Shown piece after piece: positions 18,057 to 26,781 of a stretch of 64,000 bases of DNA; position 1 is the stretch's first letter, and the number at the start of each line of letters is the position of its first letter. Source of the DNA: Nocardia thailandica NBRC 100428 (GTDB lineage: Bacteria; Actinomycetota; Actinomycetes; Mycobacteriales; Mycobacteriaceae); contig NZ_BAGK01000244.1 of the NCBI RefSeq assembly GCF_000308795.1, positions 23,368 through 87,367 on the forward strand, read 5' to 3'. The notes below the pieces were generated by a model. It saw only the letters and a list, made by a program, of their open reading frames with translations. It ran no database searches and was not told where the DNA came from. The position numbers were made by a program, and so were the translations under genes.

Positions 18057-19460
18057 GTGTCTGCGCCACGTTCTGACGACCCGGCTCGCGACGCCGCGAC
18101 CGCACCGGTGACCGACGACGGCGACGCGGCCCAGCACTCGCTACGGCACCTGATCCGGGAGAGCGGCCAGGTCGTGCGGCGCAATCCCGAGATGCCCCGC
18201 CTCGCGCTGCTGCGGCTGACCGGACAGTTCGGCGACGGCATGTTCCAGGCGGCGCTGTCGGGCGCGATCCTGTTCAACCCCGAACGCGAGACCGACCCGC
18301 TCGCGGTGGCGGCCGGCTTCGCCGTGCTGCTCCTGCCGTACTCGGTGCTCGGGCCGTACGCGGGCGCGCTGCTCGACCGGTGGGACCGGCGGCTGGTCCT
18401 GCTCTGGGCCAACGTGCTGCGCGCGGTCCTCATCCTGGCCGCCGCCCTCGGCCTGGCGAGCGGCCTGGGGGAGGGTCCCCTGCTGTTGCTGGCGCTGTCG
18501 GTGGTCGGCATCAGCCGGTTCGTCATGGCGGGCGTCTCGGCGGCGCTGCCGCGGGTCCTCGAACAACGCCGGCTGGTGCCGATGAACTCGATCCTGGCCA
18601 CGGTCGCCTCCGCCTGCGCGGGGGTCGGCGCGGCCCTGGCGGTGGCGGTGATCGCCCTGATCGGCGCGGGCGACGCGGCCTCGGCGGTCGCGGTGGCGCT
18701 CAGCGCGGCGGCCTCGCTCGCGGCCGCGCTGCTGGCCCGCGGGTTCGCCTCCCACGTCCTCGGGCCGGAAACCGGGTCGGCGCGGACCGAGAGCACGGTC
18801 CACGCGGTGCTCACCGGCCTGCGCACCGGCGCGCTGGCCGTCTGGCAGTCCGCCCAGGTGACGACGGCGATGATCGGGATCGGCGTGCACCGCGTCGTGT
18901 TCGGCATCAACACCCTGGTCATGGTGCTGGTACTGCGCAGGCCCGCCGAGGGCGCTGCGGCGGGCGGCGGCCTCGTCGGCTTCGGTGTCGCCATCGCCGT
19001 CACCGCGGGGGGCATGCTGCTGGCCGCGCTCCTCGCGCCGGTCCTGATCCCGCGCCTCGGCAGGCCGAAGACGGTGCTCGTCGGCCTGACCACCGCCGTC
19101 GCGGTACAGCTCACCCTGGTCACGCCGATCGCGGTGGCCACCAGCGGCGCCGCCGAGGACAACGCCTACCGGCTGCTGCTGGCCGGCGCCTTCGGCCTCG
19201 GCCTCGCCGGGCAGACCATCAAGCTCACCGGCGACGCCGCCATGCAGATCGACATCGATGACGACCGGCGCGGGCAGGTGTTCGCCCTCCAGGACACCGT
19301 CTTCAACATCACCTTCGTGCTCGCCATCGCCGCCACCGCGCTGGTCATCCCCGCCGAAGGGCGCTCGCTGCCGGTCGTGCTGGCCGGGGCGGTGGTCTAC
19401 CTGCTCGGCATCGCGGCCATCGTGGTCAACGCCCGCCGCGCACGGGGGCGGGCCGGCTAG
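18057..19460 (+). CDS. MFS transporter
   Basis: 467 residues with about twelve hydrophobic segments after an N-terminal acidic tail of about 35 residues. The first helix region RLTGQFGDGMFQAALSGAILF and the loop LLDRWDRRLVLLWANVLRA (Asp-Arg-x-x-Arg-Arg-like motif A) fit the major facilitator family, drug-efflux-like. The substrate is unknown. It starts with GTG at 18057. Its stop shares the bases CTAG with the stop of the convergent gene on the other strand. Confidence 0.85.
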   Translation: MSAPRSDDPARDAATAPVTDDGDAAQHSLRHLIRESGQVVRRNPEMPRLALLRLTGQFGDGMFQAALSGAILFNPERETDPLAVAAGFAVLLLPYSVLGPYAGALLDRWDRRLVLLWANVLRAVLILAAALGLASGLGEGPLLLLALSVVGISRFVMAGVSAALPRVLEQRRLVPMNSILATVASACAGVGAALAVAVIALIGAGDAASAVAVALSAAASLAAALLARGFASHVLGPETGSARTESTVHAVLTGLRTGALAVWQSAQVTTAMIGIGVHRVVFGINTLVMVLVLRRPAEGAAAGGGLVGFGVAIAVTAGGMLLAALLAPVLIPRLGRPKTVLVGLTTAVAVQLTLVTPIAVATSGAAEDNAYRLLLAGAFGLGLAGQTIKLTGDAAMQIDIDDDRRGQVFALQDTVFNITFVLAIAATALVIPAEGRSLPVVLAGAVVYLLGIAAIVVNARRARGRAG

Positions 19461-19981
19461 GCGGGCGGACGGTCCGGCGCGGACGTCGGAGCGGGCGGCG
19501 GCGCGCCGGTCTCGGTGGGTAACGGGGGAGCGGCGGTGCGCAGATCGACCGGGACGAGCGGCACCTCTGTCGTCAGGCAGGACACCGGGCCGGGAGCGGA
19601 CGCGCCCGGCGACGAGGTGGCCGGCGCCGGGTCGGCCCGCGGGGCGGAGAGCGCACCGTCGGGACCGCGGACCGTCCACGGCAGCGGCTCGGCGCTCGCG
19701 TCGGCCGGTGCGCCGGTGACCCGATGCGACCAGGTGCCGAGGCCGTCGGGGTCGGTGTAGAAGTGGTCGAGCACGCCGTCGCCGTCGGTGTCGAGCGCGG
19801 CGACATCGGCGACGCCGTCCCGGTCGGAATCCCACAGGGCGTCGTCGGGTGGGCCCGCGCCGTCGAAGTCGAGCCAGATCGCATCGGGCACGGCCGGGTC
19901 GGCCAGTGACAGGTCGGCGATGCCGGACCAGGTGGTCACCGTGCCGTCGCCGGTGCCGAAGACGTAATCGATCTCGTTCAC
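19457..19981 (-). CDS. Hypothetical protein with DxDxDG calcium-binding-like repeats (DUF6802-like)
   Basis: 174 residues. The N-terminal part has ADPAVPDAIWLDFDGAG followed by DSDRDGVADVAALDTDGDGVLDHFYTDPDG, three D-x-D-x-D-G loops as in thrombospondin type 3 or dockerin-like calcium sites. The C-terminal half is Pro/Ala-rich and low in complexity. I recall this as the pattern of the DUF6802 family in mycobacteria and Nocardia but cannot confirm it. The start GTG at 19981 has no clear ribosome site. No signal peptide is visible. Confidence 0.65.
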   Translation of the reverse strand: MNEIDYVFGTGDGTVTTWSGIADLSLADPAVPDAIWLDFDGAGPPDDALWDSDRDGVADVAALDTDGDGVLDHFYTDPDGLGTWSHRVTGAPADASAEPLPWTVRGPDGALSAPRADPAPATSSPGASAPGPVSCLTTEVPLVPVDLRTAAPPLPTETGAPPPAPTSAPDRPPA

Positions 19982-20115
19982 ACCCGGATTGGACGCCGCC
20001 GGGAGCCGTTCGGTTCCGGCACGCCGGGACCACCGTCAGTTGTATTGTCCCACGACGAGATCGGGGTATCTTTGGCCGCCAGCACTGTGCTCCGCCGCCA
20101 CCCGGTGAGGAGATC

Positions 20116-21705
20116 ATGCGCACGTCGACCCCGGTCTGCCGTTCCGCCGCACTGCTCGGCCTGCTCCTGACGGGTGTCGTCGGCCTGCCCGCGCCCACCG
20201 GCGCCGCCCCGTTCCCCTGGGCGCCGCCGCCGGTGAACATGTGCGGCGAAACCGGATTCGACCCCCTCGACCGCCTCCCCGACCCCGCCGCGCCGCCCTC
20301 GTCGGGCCTGCCGGACCTGCCCGACGAGATCGACATCCCGGTGATCGTGCCCGAGCCGACACCCGTGCCGCTGCCCGATCCGCCCCAGGACAACACCCGC
20401 GTCGAGCAGGAGCCGCTGCCCGCCGATCCCTGCCGCAACCCCTGCCCCGAGGTCCGCGACACCCCGGAACCGGTCGCGGAGATCGCCGCTTCGAGCGGCT
20501 CGGCCGAGCTGCCCCGGCTACGGATCAAGCCCGAATACGAACCCATCCCCATCCCGGTCCCCGGCGACGGCCCCGGCGAACCCGCGCAGCCCGCGCCCGA
20601 ACGGGCGAACGTGCCCGCCGAACCGGGACCGGCCGCGCCCGGCATCCCCGCCCGCGCGGTCGAATCGGTCACCCTGGCCGGACAGATCACCGGGCACGGC
20701 TCGATCAACCGCACCGACATGCGCTGGCAGGTCGACGGCACCGACCTCGGGCTCATGTGGGAACCGACGCCGGGCAAGATCGCCATCGTCTTCGGCGACA
20801 CCTTCGGCGAGGGCTGGCAGTACGGCGGCGCCGGTCCCGAAGACGCCGACTGGCGCTCGAACGTGCTGGGCTACAGCACCGACCGCGACCTCGCCGACGG
20901 GCTCACCATCGACACAATGGTGCAGGACCGCCGCTGCCACGCCGCCGAACTGCTCGGCAGCCGCAAGATCCGCAACTGGGAGACCACCACCATCCCCACC
21001 TCGGGCTTCGTCCTCGGCAAACGCCAGTTCCTGAGCTACATGTCGGTCAACCACTGGTCCCGCGTCCCCGGCATGTGGCTGACCAACTACGGCGGGCTCG
21101 CCTACTCCGACGACGGCGGAAAGACCTGGACCAAGGATCAGCACGCCCGCTGGGAGAACATCTTCGGGCTCGGCCGCTTCCAGGTGGCGGCCATGGTGCC
21201 CGACGGCGACTACGTCTACATGTTCGGCACGCCCAACGGCCGGGCGGGCGTCATCGGACTGGCCCGGGTGCGCAAGGCCGACGTCCTCAACAAGACCGCC
21301 TACCAGTACTGGATCGGCGGCACCTGGACGCCGGCGGGCTGGTCCGGCGGCGCGGCCGACGGCACGGGGAGCGCCAGCGGCAGCGCCGAACTCGCGGCGA
21401 CACCGCTGGTGCTCGGCACCGCCAGCGAACTGTCGGTCCGCTACGACCGCGCCACGAACCAGTGGCAGATGGTCTACCTCGACGTCGCCGCGGGCGCGAT
21501 CGTCCTGCGCACCGCCGACCGGCCGCAGGGCGCCTGGTCGGACCCGGTGCCGCTGGTGTCGACGGCCGACTACCCCACGGCCTACGGCGGCTTCATCCAC
21601 CCCTGGTCCACCGAGCGCGACCTGTACTTCACCATGTCGGCCTGGCACAGCTACAACGTCTATCTCATGCACGCCCGGCTGAAGCCGGCAGCCTCCGGCC
21701 GCTGA
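20116..21705 (+). CDS. Secreted DUF4185 protein
   Basis: 529 residues. A signal peptide is clear: MRTSTPVCRSAALLGLLLTG, then a cleavage region near PTGAAPFPW. A Pro-rich linker (about residues 40-190) with Cys residues precedes the DUF4185 domain (about 195-525), a beta-propeller-like fold with WEPTPGKIAIVFGDTFGEGW and a sialidase-type AYSDDGGKTW segment. Such proteins may bind or hydrolyse cell-wall glycans; some relatives are linked to arabinan degradation, but I see no proof of that here. ATG 20116 is preceded by GGTGAGGAG. Its stop codon lies inside the first copy of the 75-bp repeat. Confidence 0.85.
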   Translation: MRTSTPVCRSAALLGLLLTGVVGLPAPTGAAPFPWAPPPVNMCGETGFDPLDRLPDPAAPPSSGLPDLPDEIDIPVIVPEPTPVPLPDPPQDNTRVEQEPLPADPCRNPCPEVRDTPEPVAEIAASSGSAELPRLRIKPEYEPIPIPVPGDGPGEPAQPAPERANVPAEPGPAAPGIPARAVESVTLAGQITGHGSINRTDMRWQVDGTDLGLMWEPTPGKIAIVFGDTFGEGWQYGGAGPEDADWRSNVLGYSTDRDLADGLTIDTMVQDRRCHAAELLGSRKIRNWETTTIPTSGFVLGKRQFLSYMSVNHWSRVPGMWLTNYGGLAYSDDGGKTWTKDQHARWENIFGLGRFQVAAMVPDGDYVYMFGTPNGRAGVIGLARVRKADVLNKTAYQYWIGGTWTPAGWSGGAADGTGSASGSAELAATPLVLGTASELSVRYDRATNQWQMVYLDVAAGAIVLRTADRPQGAWSDPVPLVSTADYPTAYGGFIHPWSTERDLYFTMSAWHSYNVYLMHARLKPAASGR

Positions 21706-21940
21706 CCGGTCAGGCTCTGCCCATCCCGCCCGACCGGGCGACCTCCGTGGTCACGCTGCGCTACCGCCTCCGGCCGCTGACCGGTCAGGCGGCGCCCATC
21801 CCGCCCGACCGGGCGACCTCCGTGGTCACGCTGCGCTACCGCCTCCGGCCGCTGACCGGTCAGGCGGCGCCCATCCCGCCCGACCGGGCGACCTCCGTGG
21901 TCACGCTGCGCTACCGCCTCCGGCCGCTGACCGGTCAGGC
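21691..21940. repeat. 75-bp tandem repeat across the ends of two convergent genes
   Basis: Three full 75-base copies start at 21691, 21766 and 21841, and a partial copy of about 25 bases begins at 21916. The copies are nearly identical. Each contains the 12-bp palindrome CTGACCGGTCAG and the stem CGCCCG-AC-CGGGCG. The TGA in the first copy ends the DUF4185 gene and the TCA in the last copy ends pxpC on the other strand. The ancestral genes therefore probably met over one copy. The unit is 25 codons long and open in several frames. Confidence 0.9.
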
Positions 21941-22789
21941 GGGCACGAAGCGCAGCACCCGGCCCGGCTGGGCCTGCGCGACCAGATCCACGTCGTCGTC
22001 GAGCACGACGGCGACGACCGGGTAGCCGCCGGTGATCGGGTGGTCGGCCAGGAACACGACGGGCTGTCCGCTCGGCGGCACCTGCACCGACCCGAGCGCC
22101 ACACCCTCGGCGGGCAGCTCGCGCTCGACGGTGCGCACCAGCGGCGGCCCCTCCCGGCGGTCGAGCCGGGCCCCGACCCGATCGGTGTCGGTGGCGACCG
22201 ACCAGCTGCCCCGGAACAGCGCGGCGGGGTCGGCGAACCACTCCGCCCGCGGCCCGGGCAGGGCGCGCACGATCACCTCGTCCTTCGTCACCGGCTGCGG
22301 GGCGAACTCGACCGTGGGCAGGGTGCGCGGCGGCGGCCCGGCGCGCAACTGGGTCCCCGGCCGCAGCGGGGGCGGGCCGATCCCGGACATGGTGTCGTAG
22401 CTGCGCGAACCCAGCACCTCGGGCACGTCGATGCCGCCGCGCACGCCGACGTAGCTGCGCAGTCCCGTGCGCGGCGCGCCGAGACACAGCACCTGCCCCT
22501 CGGACAGTTCCAGCACACTCGCGTGCCCGACCGGCGTCCCGTCCACCGTCGCGGGGGCGGGGGCGCCGGTCACCGCGACGGTCAGGTGGCCGCCCGCGCG
22601 CAGGACGAGCCCGCCGAGCAGCACCTCCAGCCCGGCGAATCCCTCGGGATTGCCGACCAGCCGGTTCGCCAGCCGCAGCGACGACCGGTCGGCGGCGCCG
22701 GACGGCCCGACGCCGGAATCGAACCAGCCGGGCCTGCCCAGGTCCTGGACCGTGGCGAACGGCCCGGTCTGCTCGATGTGGATCAGCAT
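21935..22789 (-). CDS. pxpC: 5-oxoprolinase subunit C (biotin-dependent carboxylase-like)
   Basis: 284 residues, KipA/PxpC family. With PxpA and PxpB it hydrolyses 5-oxoproline to glutamate using ATP. Seen are GPFATVQDLGRPGWFDSGVGPSG at the N-terminus, YVGVRGGIDVPEVLGSRSYD in the middle and the C-terminal cyclophilin-like part FLADHPITGGYPVVAVV. The start ATG at 22789 sits 92 bases after pxpB. The stop is inside the last copy of the 75-bp repeat. Confidence 0.9.
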   Translation of the reverse strand: MLIHIEQTGPFATVQDLGRPGWFDSGVGPSGAADRSSLRLANRLVGNPEGFAGLEVLLGGLVLRAGGHLTVAVTGAPAPATVDGTPVGHASVLELSEGQVLCLGAPRTGLRSYVGVRGGIDVPEVLGSRSYDTMSGIGPPPLRPGTQLRAGPPPRTLPTVEFAPQPVTKDEVIVRALPGPRAEWFADPAALFRGSWSVATDTDRVGARLDRREGPPLVRTVERELPAEGVALGSVQVPPSGQPVVFLADHPITGGYPVVAVVLDDDVDLVAQAQPGRVLRFVPA

Positions 22790-22849
22790 GCGATCTGCCC
22801 CCGATTCCCGTTCGGGGCGGCACGACGCTGAGCTGCCTGGATTCTGTGC

Positions 22850-22884
22850 GAGATGAGACATCTCGAGACATCTCGAGACATCTA
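22850..22884. repeat. 10-bp direct repeats and hairpin between pxpB and pxpC
   Basis: GAGACATCTC is repeated about three times from 22855 to the pxpB stop, and GAGATG-AGA-CATCTC (22850-22864) can form a stem. Lying inside the operon, it could stabilise or process the transcript. Confidence 0.5.
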
Positions 22885-23577
22885 TTGTGCGCCGGACCGC
22901 CCGGCCGAGTCCACGAATCGGACCTCGGTGCCCGCCCGCACCAGCGCGGGCGGGTCGCGATCGACCGCCCACATGCGCAGATCGGTACTGCCGATCAGCT
23001 GCCAGCCGCCGGGCGTGCCGCGCGGATACACCGCCGAATACCCGCCCGCGAGGGCGACCGAACCCGGCGGGATGGCCGTGCGCGCGCGGTCGCGGCGCGG
23101 CACCGTCAGCCGGCCGTCGGGGGAGGTGAGGTAGCCGAAGCCGGGCGCGAAACCGACGAAGGCGCAGCGCCACACGGTGCCGGTGTGCGCGGCGACGACC
23201 TCCGCGACCGTCATCCCGAGCAGCCGCGCGACCTCGGGCAGGTCCTCGCCGTCGTAGCGCACCGGCACCTCGAGCACGTCGCCCGATCCGGTTCCACGGG
23301 AAACATCGCCGTTTCCCGGCTCGTCGTCCAGGCGTTCGAGCAGCGCGCGCAGCTCCCGGCGGACCTGCGGCAGGTAGCGGGTGGCGTGCAGCGTCACCAG
23401 CACCGTTTCGGCGGCCGGCAGCACATCCTGCACCCCCGCGATGGCGTAGTCGCGCAGCGCCGCGGCCAGCCGCTGCACCGGACCGGGATCGTCGAGGGTG
23501 ATCAGCAGCGCCCGGTCACCGGCCGCGCGGATGCGGCGGTCCCCCTCGACGGACCGCTGCGGAACCCGCTGTTCCAT
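22882..23577 (-). CDS. pxpB: 5-oxoprolinase subunit B
   Basis: 231 residues, KipI/PxpB family. The cyclophilin-like domain has the signature FVGFAPGFGYL and RRDRARTAIPPGSVALAGG, then the YPRGTPGGWQLIG segment. It forms a complex with PxpC. It starts 11 bases after pxpA. An insertion rich in Gly/Asp (residues about 85-98) separates the two halves. In B. subtilis the KipI/KipA homologues also affect sporulation kinase A, but the presence of pxpA points to oxoproline salvage. Confidence 0.9.
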   Translation of the reverse strand: MEQRVPQRSVEGDRRIRAAGDRALLITLDDPGPVQRLAAALRDYAIAGVQDVLPAAETVLVTLHATRYLPQVRRELRALLERLDDEPGNGDVSRGTGSGDVLEVPVRYDGEDLPEVARLLGMTVAEVVAAHTGTVWRCAFVGFAPGFGYLTSPDGRLTVPRRDRARTAIPPGSVALAGGYSAVYPRGTPGGWQLIGSTDLRMWAVDRDPPALVRAGTEVRFVDSAGRSGAQ

Positions 23578-23588
23578 CCTGTCTCCCC

Positions 23589-24344
23589 TCAGGCGAACGG
23601 CTCCACCGGTACGCCTGCCTCGGCGAGCGCACCGCGAATACGGCGGGCCATCTCGACCGCGGCCGGTGAATCGCCGTGCACGCAGATGCTGCCCGCGGAC
23701 ACCGCGACCGCACCGGGACCGTCAACGGTACGCGCGGTGCCCGACAACGCAAGGGAAACCGCCTGGGCCACCGCGTCGTCCGGCCCGAGCACCGCGCCGG
23801 GGGTGCCGCGCGGCGCCAGCGTCCCCGCGGGCGTGTAGGCGCGATCGGCGAAACCCTCGCCGACGAAACGCACCCCGGCGCGCGCCGCGGCGTGCTCGAG
23901 CTCGGTGCCCGCCGGGCCGAGCAGGGCCGGCTCGTCGTCCGACTCGGCGACCGCCGCCAGCAGGGCGTCGGCGAGCGCGGGGTCGGCGGCGGCCGCGTGA
24001 TAGAGCGCCCCGTGCGGCTTCACGTAGCGCACGCGGTCCCCGGCCGCGCGGGCGAAGGCCGCCAGCGCGCCGATCTGGTAGAGCGTCTCGTCCCGCAGGT
24101 CGTCCGGGGCGACGGCGATGTCGCGACGGCCGAAACCGACGAGGTCGCGATAACCGACGTGCGCGCCGATCCGCACGCCCCTGGCCACCGCCAGGTCGCA
24201 GGTGCGGCGCATGATGCGCGGATCTCCGGCATGGAACCCGCAGGCGATGTTGGCGCTGGTGACGATGTCGAGGACGGCGGCGTCGTCGCCCATCCGCCAC
24301 GGGCCGAAACCCTCGCCCAGATCACTGTTCAGATCCAGCGGCAT
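23589..24344 (-). CDS. pxpA: 5-oxoprolinase subunit A (LamB/YcsF family)
   Basis: 251 residues. The family signature LDLNSDLGEGFG opens the protein, followed by SANIACGFHAGDP, ARGVRIGAHVGYRD, VRYVKPHGALYH and SICVHGDSPAAV. It is the polysaccharide-deacetylase-like metal barrel that carries out hydrolysis of 5-oxoproline. ATG 24344 with GGTGG upstream gives the normal length; in-frame sequence further upstream is unrelated. It is first gene of the pxpABC operon. Confidence 0.92.
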   Translation of the reverse strand: MPLDLNSDLGEGFGPWRMGDDAAVLDIVTSANIACGFHAGDPRIMRRTCDLAVARGVRIGAHVGYRDLVGFGRRDIAVAPDDLRDETLYQIGALAAFARAAGDRVRYVKPHGALYHAAAADPALADALLAAVAESDDEPALLGPAGTELEHAAARAGVRFVGEGFADRAYTPAGTLAPRGTPGAVLGPDDAVAQAVSLALSGTARTVDGPGAVAVSAGSICVHGDSPAAVEMARRIRGALAEAGVPVEPFA

Positions 24345-24453
24345 ACCACCAGCATGGCCGATCCGGGGGTCGGTGCGCACATCGGGCGGTCGAGGGGACT
24401 GTGCCGAGAGACCATGGTCACCGGCGCGGGCGGCTTGTACGCTGAGCCTCATC

Positions 24454-25269
24454 ATGGCCATGAATTTCGACCCGAAGTCCTGGTCGCTCTCTGGCGCGGT
24501 CGATTTCGGCATGCGATTGATCGACCCGTCCTGGATCGACCAGTGGCTGGCGTTCACGACCTCCTGGGTCGATCCGGTCGCCGAGATGGGCTCGGGCACG
24601 GTCACCGCGCTCATGCCCGACGTGCTCATGACCGTGCTCAGCGAGGGCGTGCTCAGCCGCTTCGGCGGTCAGCGGGTCACCGCCACGCTGCTCGGCCACG
24701 AACTCGGCGCCACCCTCGACGTGTTCAAGGTGCGCAGGCGCGGCGCCCACTTCCAGTCCAAGACCGTGCTCACCGACCTGGTGTGGGACGGACACCCGTT
24801 CGAGCAGGTCACCGTGATCGCGCACGGTGTCCGGCTGATCCCGGGCGTGCCCACCAAGGTCCGCGCCCAGCAGCTCGACATCGAGGGCACGATCACCCTG
24901 CACGCGCTCATCGACTGGGTCAACCAGCAGGACCTGGACTGGCGCGTCGTCCTCGACGACCGCGGCCGGATCAAGGCATCGCACCGCACCAAGCGGATGA
25001 GCGCCATCCTGGAGGCGCAGGTCTACGACAACCTGCTCACCCTGGACATCCTGCGCGCCAGCTGGCACGGCATCCGCCTGCCCCGGCGCGCGGTCTCCGC
25101 GCCCGCGCTGCTGCTGGACGGGCTGCCCAACCGGGCGAGCATCAGCTACGCGAGCAGGCGCGGCAACCTGGTCAGGTTCCGGATCGAGCTGCCGGAGACG
25201 ACCGGCTCGTTCGACCTGGCCCAGATCCGGTCCGCGATCGTCGCCGGCACCACCCTGATCGTCTTCTGA
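24454..25269 (+). CDS. Conserved hypothetical protein
   Basis: 271 residues that I do not recognise. Starts MAMNFDPKSWSLSGAVDF with no signal peptide and no transmembrane helix. The central part (DVFKVRRRGAHFQSKTVLTDLVWDGHPFEQVTVIAHGVRLIPG) and the repeated beta-strand pattern suggest a beta-rich lipid- or ligand-binding fold, possibly like the DUF2993/LmeA group, but that is a weak guess. It is transcribed alone between pxpA (divergent) and cca (convergent), ending 3 bases before the cca stop. Confidence 0.7.
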   Translation: MAMNFDPKSWSLSGAVDFGMRLIDPSWIDQWLAFTTSWVDPVAEMGSGTVTALMPDVLMTVLSEGVLSRFGGQRVTATLLGHELGATLDVFKVRRRGAHFQSKTVLTDLVWDGHPFEQVTVIAHGVRLIPGVPTKVRAQQLDIEGTITLHALIDWVNQQDLDWRVVLDDRGRIKASHRTKRMSAILEAQVYDNLLTLDILRASWHGIRLPRRAVSAPALLLDGLPNRASISYASRRGNLVRFRIELPETTGSFDLAQIRSAIVAGTTLIVF

Positions 25270-25272
25270 GCC

Positions 25273-26742
25273 CTAGCCCTGGGTCCGCCACCACTCGAGC
25301 AGCGCGGCCTCGGCCTCGTCGCGGTCCATCGGGCCGCGGTCGAGGCGGAGCTCCTTCAGGAACTTCCACGCCTTGCCGACCTCGGGCCCGGGGGACAGGC
25401 CGAGCAGCCCCATGATCGCGTTGCCGTCCAGGTCGGGGCGCACCCTGGCGAGGTCCTCCTGCTCCTGCAGGCGGGCGATGCGTTCCTCCAGCTCGTCGTA
25501 GGTGGCGCGCAGCGCGGCCGCCCGGCGCTTGTTGCGGGTCGTGCAGTCGGCGCGGACCAGTTTGTGCAGGCGCGGCAGCAGGTCGTCGGCGTCGGTCACG
25601 TAGCGGCGCACCGCCGAGTCGGTCCACTGGCCCTTGCCGTAGCCGTGGAACCGCAGGTGCAGGAAGACCAGCCGCGCGACGTCCTCGGTGAACTGCTTGG
25701 GGTACTTCAGCGCCCGCATCCGCTTGCGCACCAGCTTCGCGCCGACCACCTCGTGGTGGTGGAAGCTGACCCCGCCGCCCGGCTCGTTGCGCTTGGTGTC
25801 GGGCTTGCCGATGTCGTGCAGCAGCGCCGCCCAGCGCAGCACCAGGTCGGGGTCGCCCTCCTCCTGGTCGATGGCCTGCGACAGCACCGTCAGCGAATGC
25901 TGGTAGACGTCCTTGTGCTGGTGGTGCTCGTCGATCTCCAGCTGCATCGCGGGCAGCTCGGGCAGCACGACCCCGGCCAGGCCGGTGTCGCACATGACGT
26001 CGATGCCGTCGATCGGATGGGCGGCGCCGATGAGCTTGTCCAGTTCGGTGCGCACCCGCTCCGCGGTGATGCGGGCGAGCTGCGGGGCCATCTCGACCAT
26101 GGCCGCGCGCACCCGGGGCGCGAGCCGGAAACCGAGCTGGGCGACGAACCGGGCGGCGCGCAGCATGCGCAGCGGATCGTCGTCGAACGAGTCCTGCGGC
26201 GCCGCCGGGGTGTCGAGCACGCCGTCCAGCAGAGCGGACATCCCGTCGAGCGGGTCGACGAACTCGAGGGCGCCGTCGGCGCCGATCCGGACCGCCATCG
26301 CGTTGACGGTGAAGTCGCGGCGGACCAGGTCGCCCTCGAGGGTGTCGCCGAAGGTCACCTCGGGATTGCGCGAGACACGGTCGTAGGTGTCGGCGCGGAA
26401 GGTCGTGATCTCGAGCTGCTGGTCGGCCTTGGACGCGCTCACGGTGCCGAAGGCCAGGCCGCCGGTGTCCCACAGGTGATCTGCCCAGCCGCGCATCATC
26501 TCCTGCACGACCTCGGGACGCGCGTCGGTGGTGAAGTCCAGGTCGGTGCCGAGGCGGCCGAGCACCGCGTCCCGCACACTGCCGCCCACCAGATACAGCG
26601 AGTGCCCGCGCGCCGCGAACAGCGCGCCCAGCGGGGTCAGGATGTCGGAGAGACCGCCCAGCGTCACCGCGGCACCCGCCAGCAAACGTGTACGCCGATC
26701 CGGCACGGCGGCGATGTCAGCGGGGGTGTCGGGGGCAACCAC
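25273..26742 (-). CDS. cca: CCA tRNA nucleotidyltransferase
   Basis: 489 residues; the mycobacterial PcnA (Rv3907c) is about 480. It adds or repairs the 3' CCA of tRNAs. The nucleotidyltransferase motif is LYLVGGSVRDAVLGRLGTDLDFTTDA, with GG and the DxD pair. An HD domain follows (LRWAALLHDIGKPDTK and FHHHEVVGAKL), which in relatives has phosphohydrolase activity. The start GTG at 26742 is inferred from the length and the weakly conserved N-terminus; no clear ribosome site is seen. Divergent to mutT4 with only 39 bases between starts. Confidence 0.92.
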   Translation of the reverse strand: MVAPDTPADIAAVPDRRTRLLAGAAVTLGGLSDILTPLGALFAARGHSLYLVGGSVRDAVLGRLGTDLDFTTDARPEVVQEMMRGWADHLWDTGGLAFGTVSASKADQQLEITTFRADTYDRVSRNPEVTFGDTLEGDLVRRDFTVNAMAVRIGADGALEFVDPLDGMSALLDGVLDTPAAPQDSFDDDPLRMLRAARFVAQLGFRLAPRVRAAMVEMAPQLARITAERVRTELDKLIGAAHPIDGIDVMCDTGLAGVVLPELPAMQLEIDEHHQHKDVYQHSLTVLSQAIDQEEGDPDLVLRWAALLHDIGKPDTKRNEPGGGVSFHHHEVVGAKLVRKRMRALKYPKQFTEDVARLVFLHLRFHGYGKGQWTDSAVRRYVTDADDLLPRLHKLVRADCTTRNKRRAAALRATYDELEERIARLQEQEDLARVRPDLDGNAIMGLLGLSPGPEVGKAWKFLKELRLDRGPMDRDEAEAALLEWWRTQG

Positions 26743-26781
26743 GGCGACGAGTCTAGTGCGAGCCCACGTTACAGTTGTTCG

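Noticed and set aside
23290..23305. parS-like GGTTCCACGGGAAACA in pxpB
   Set aside because: Three mismatches to the consensus and far from the cluster; more likely chance, though a weak site cannot be excluded.
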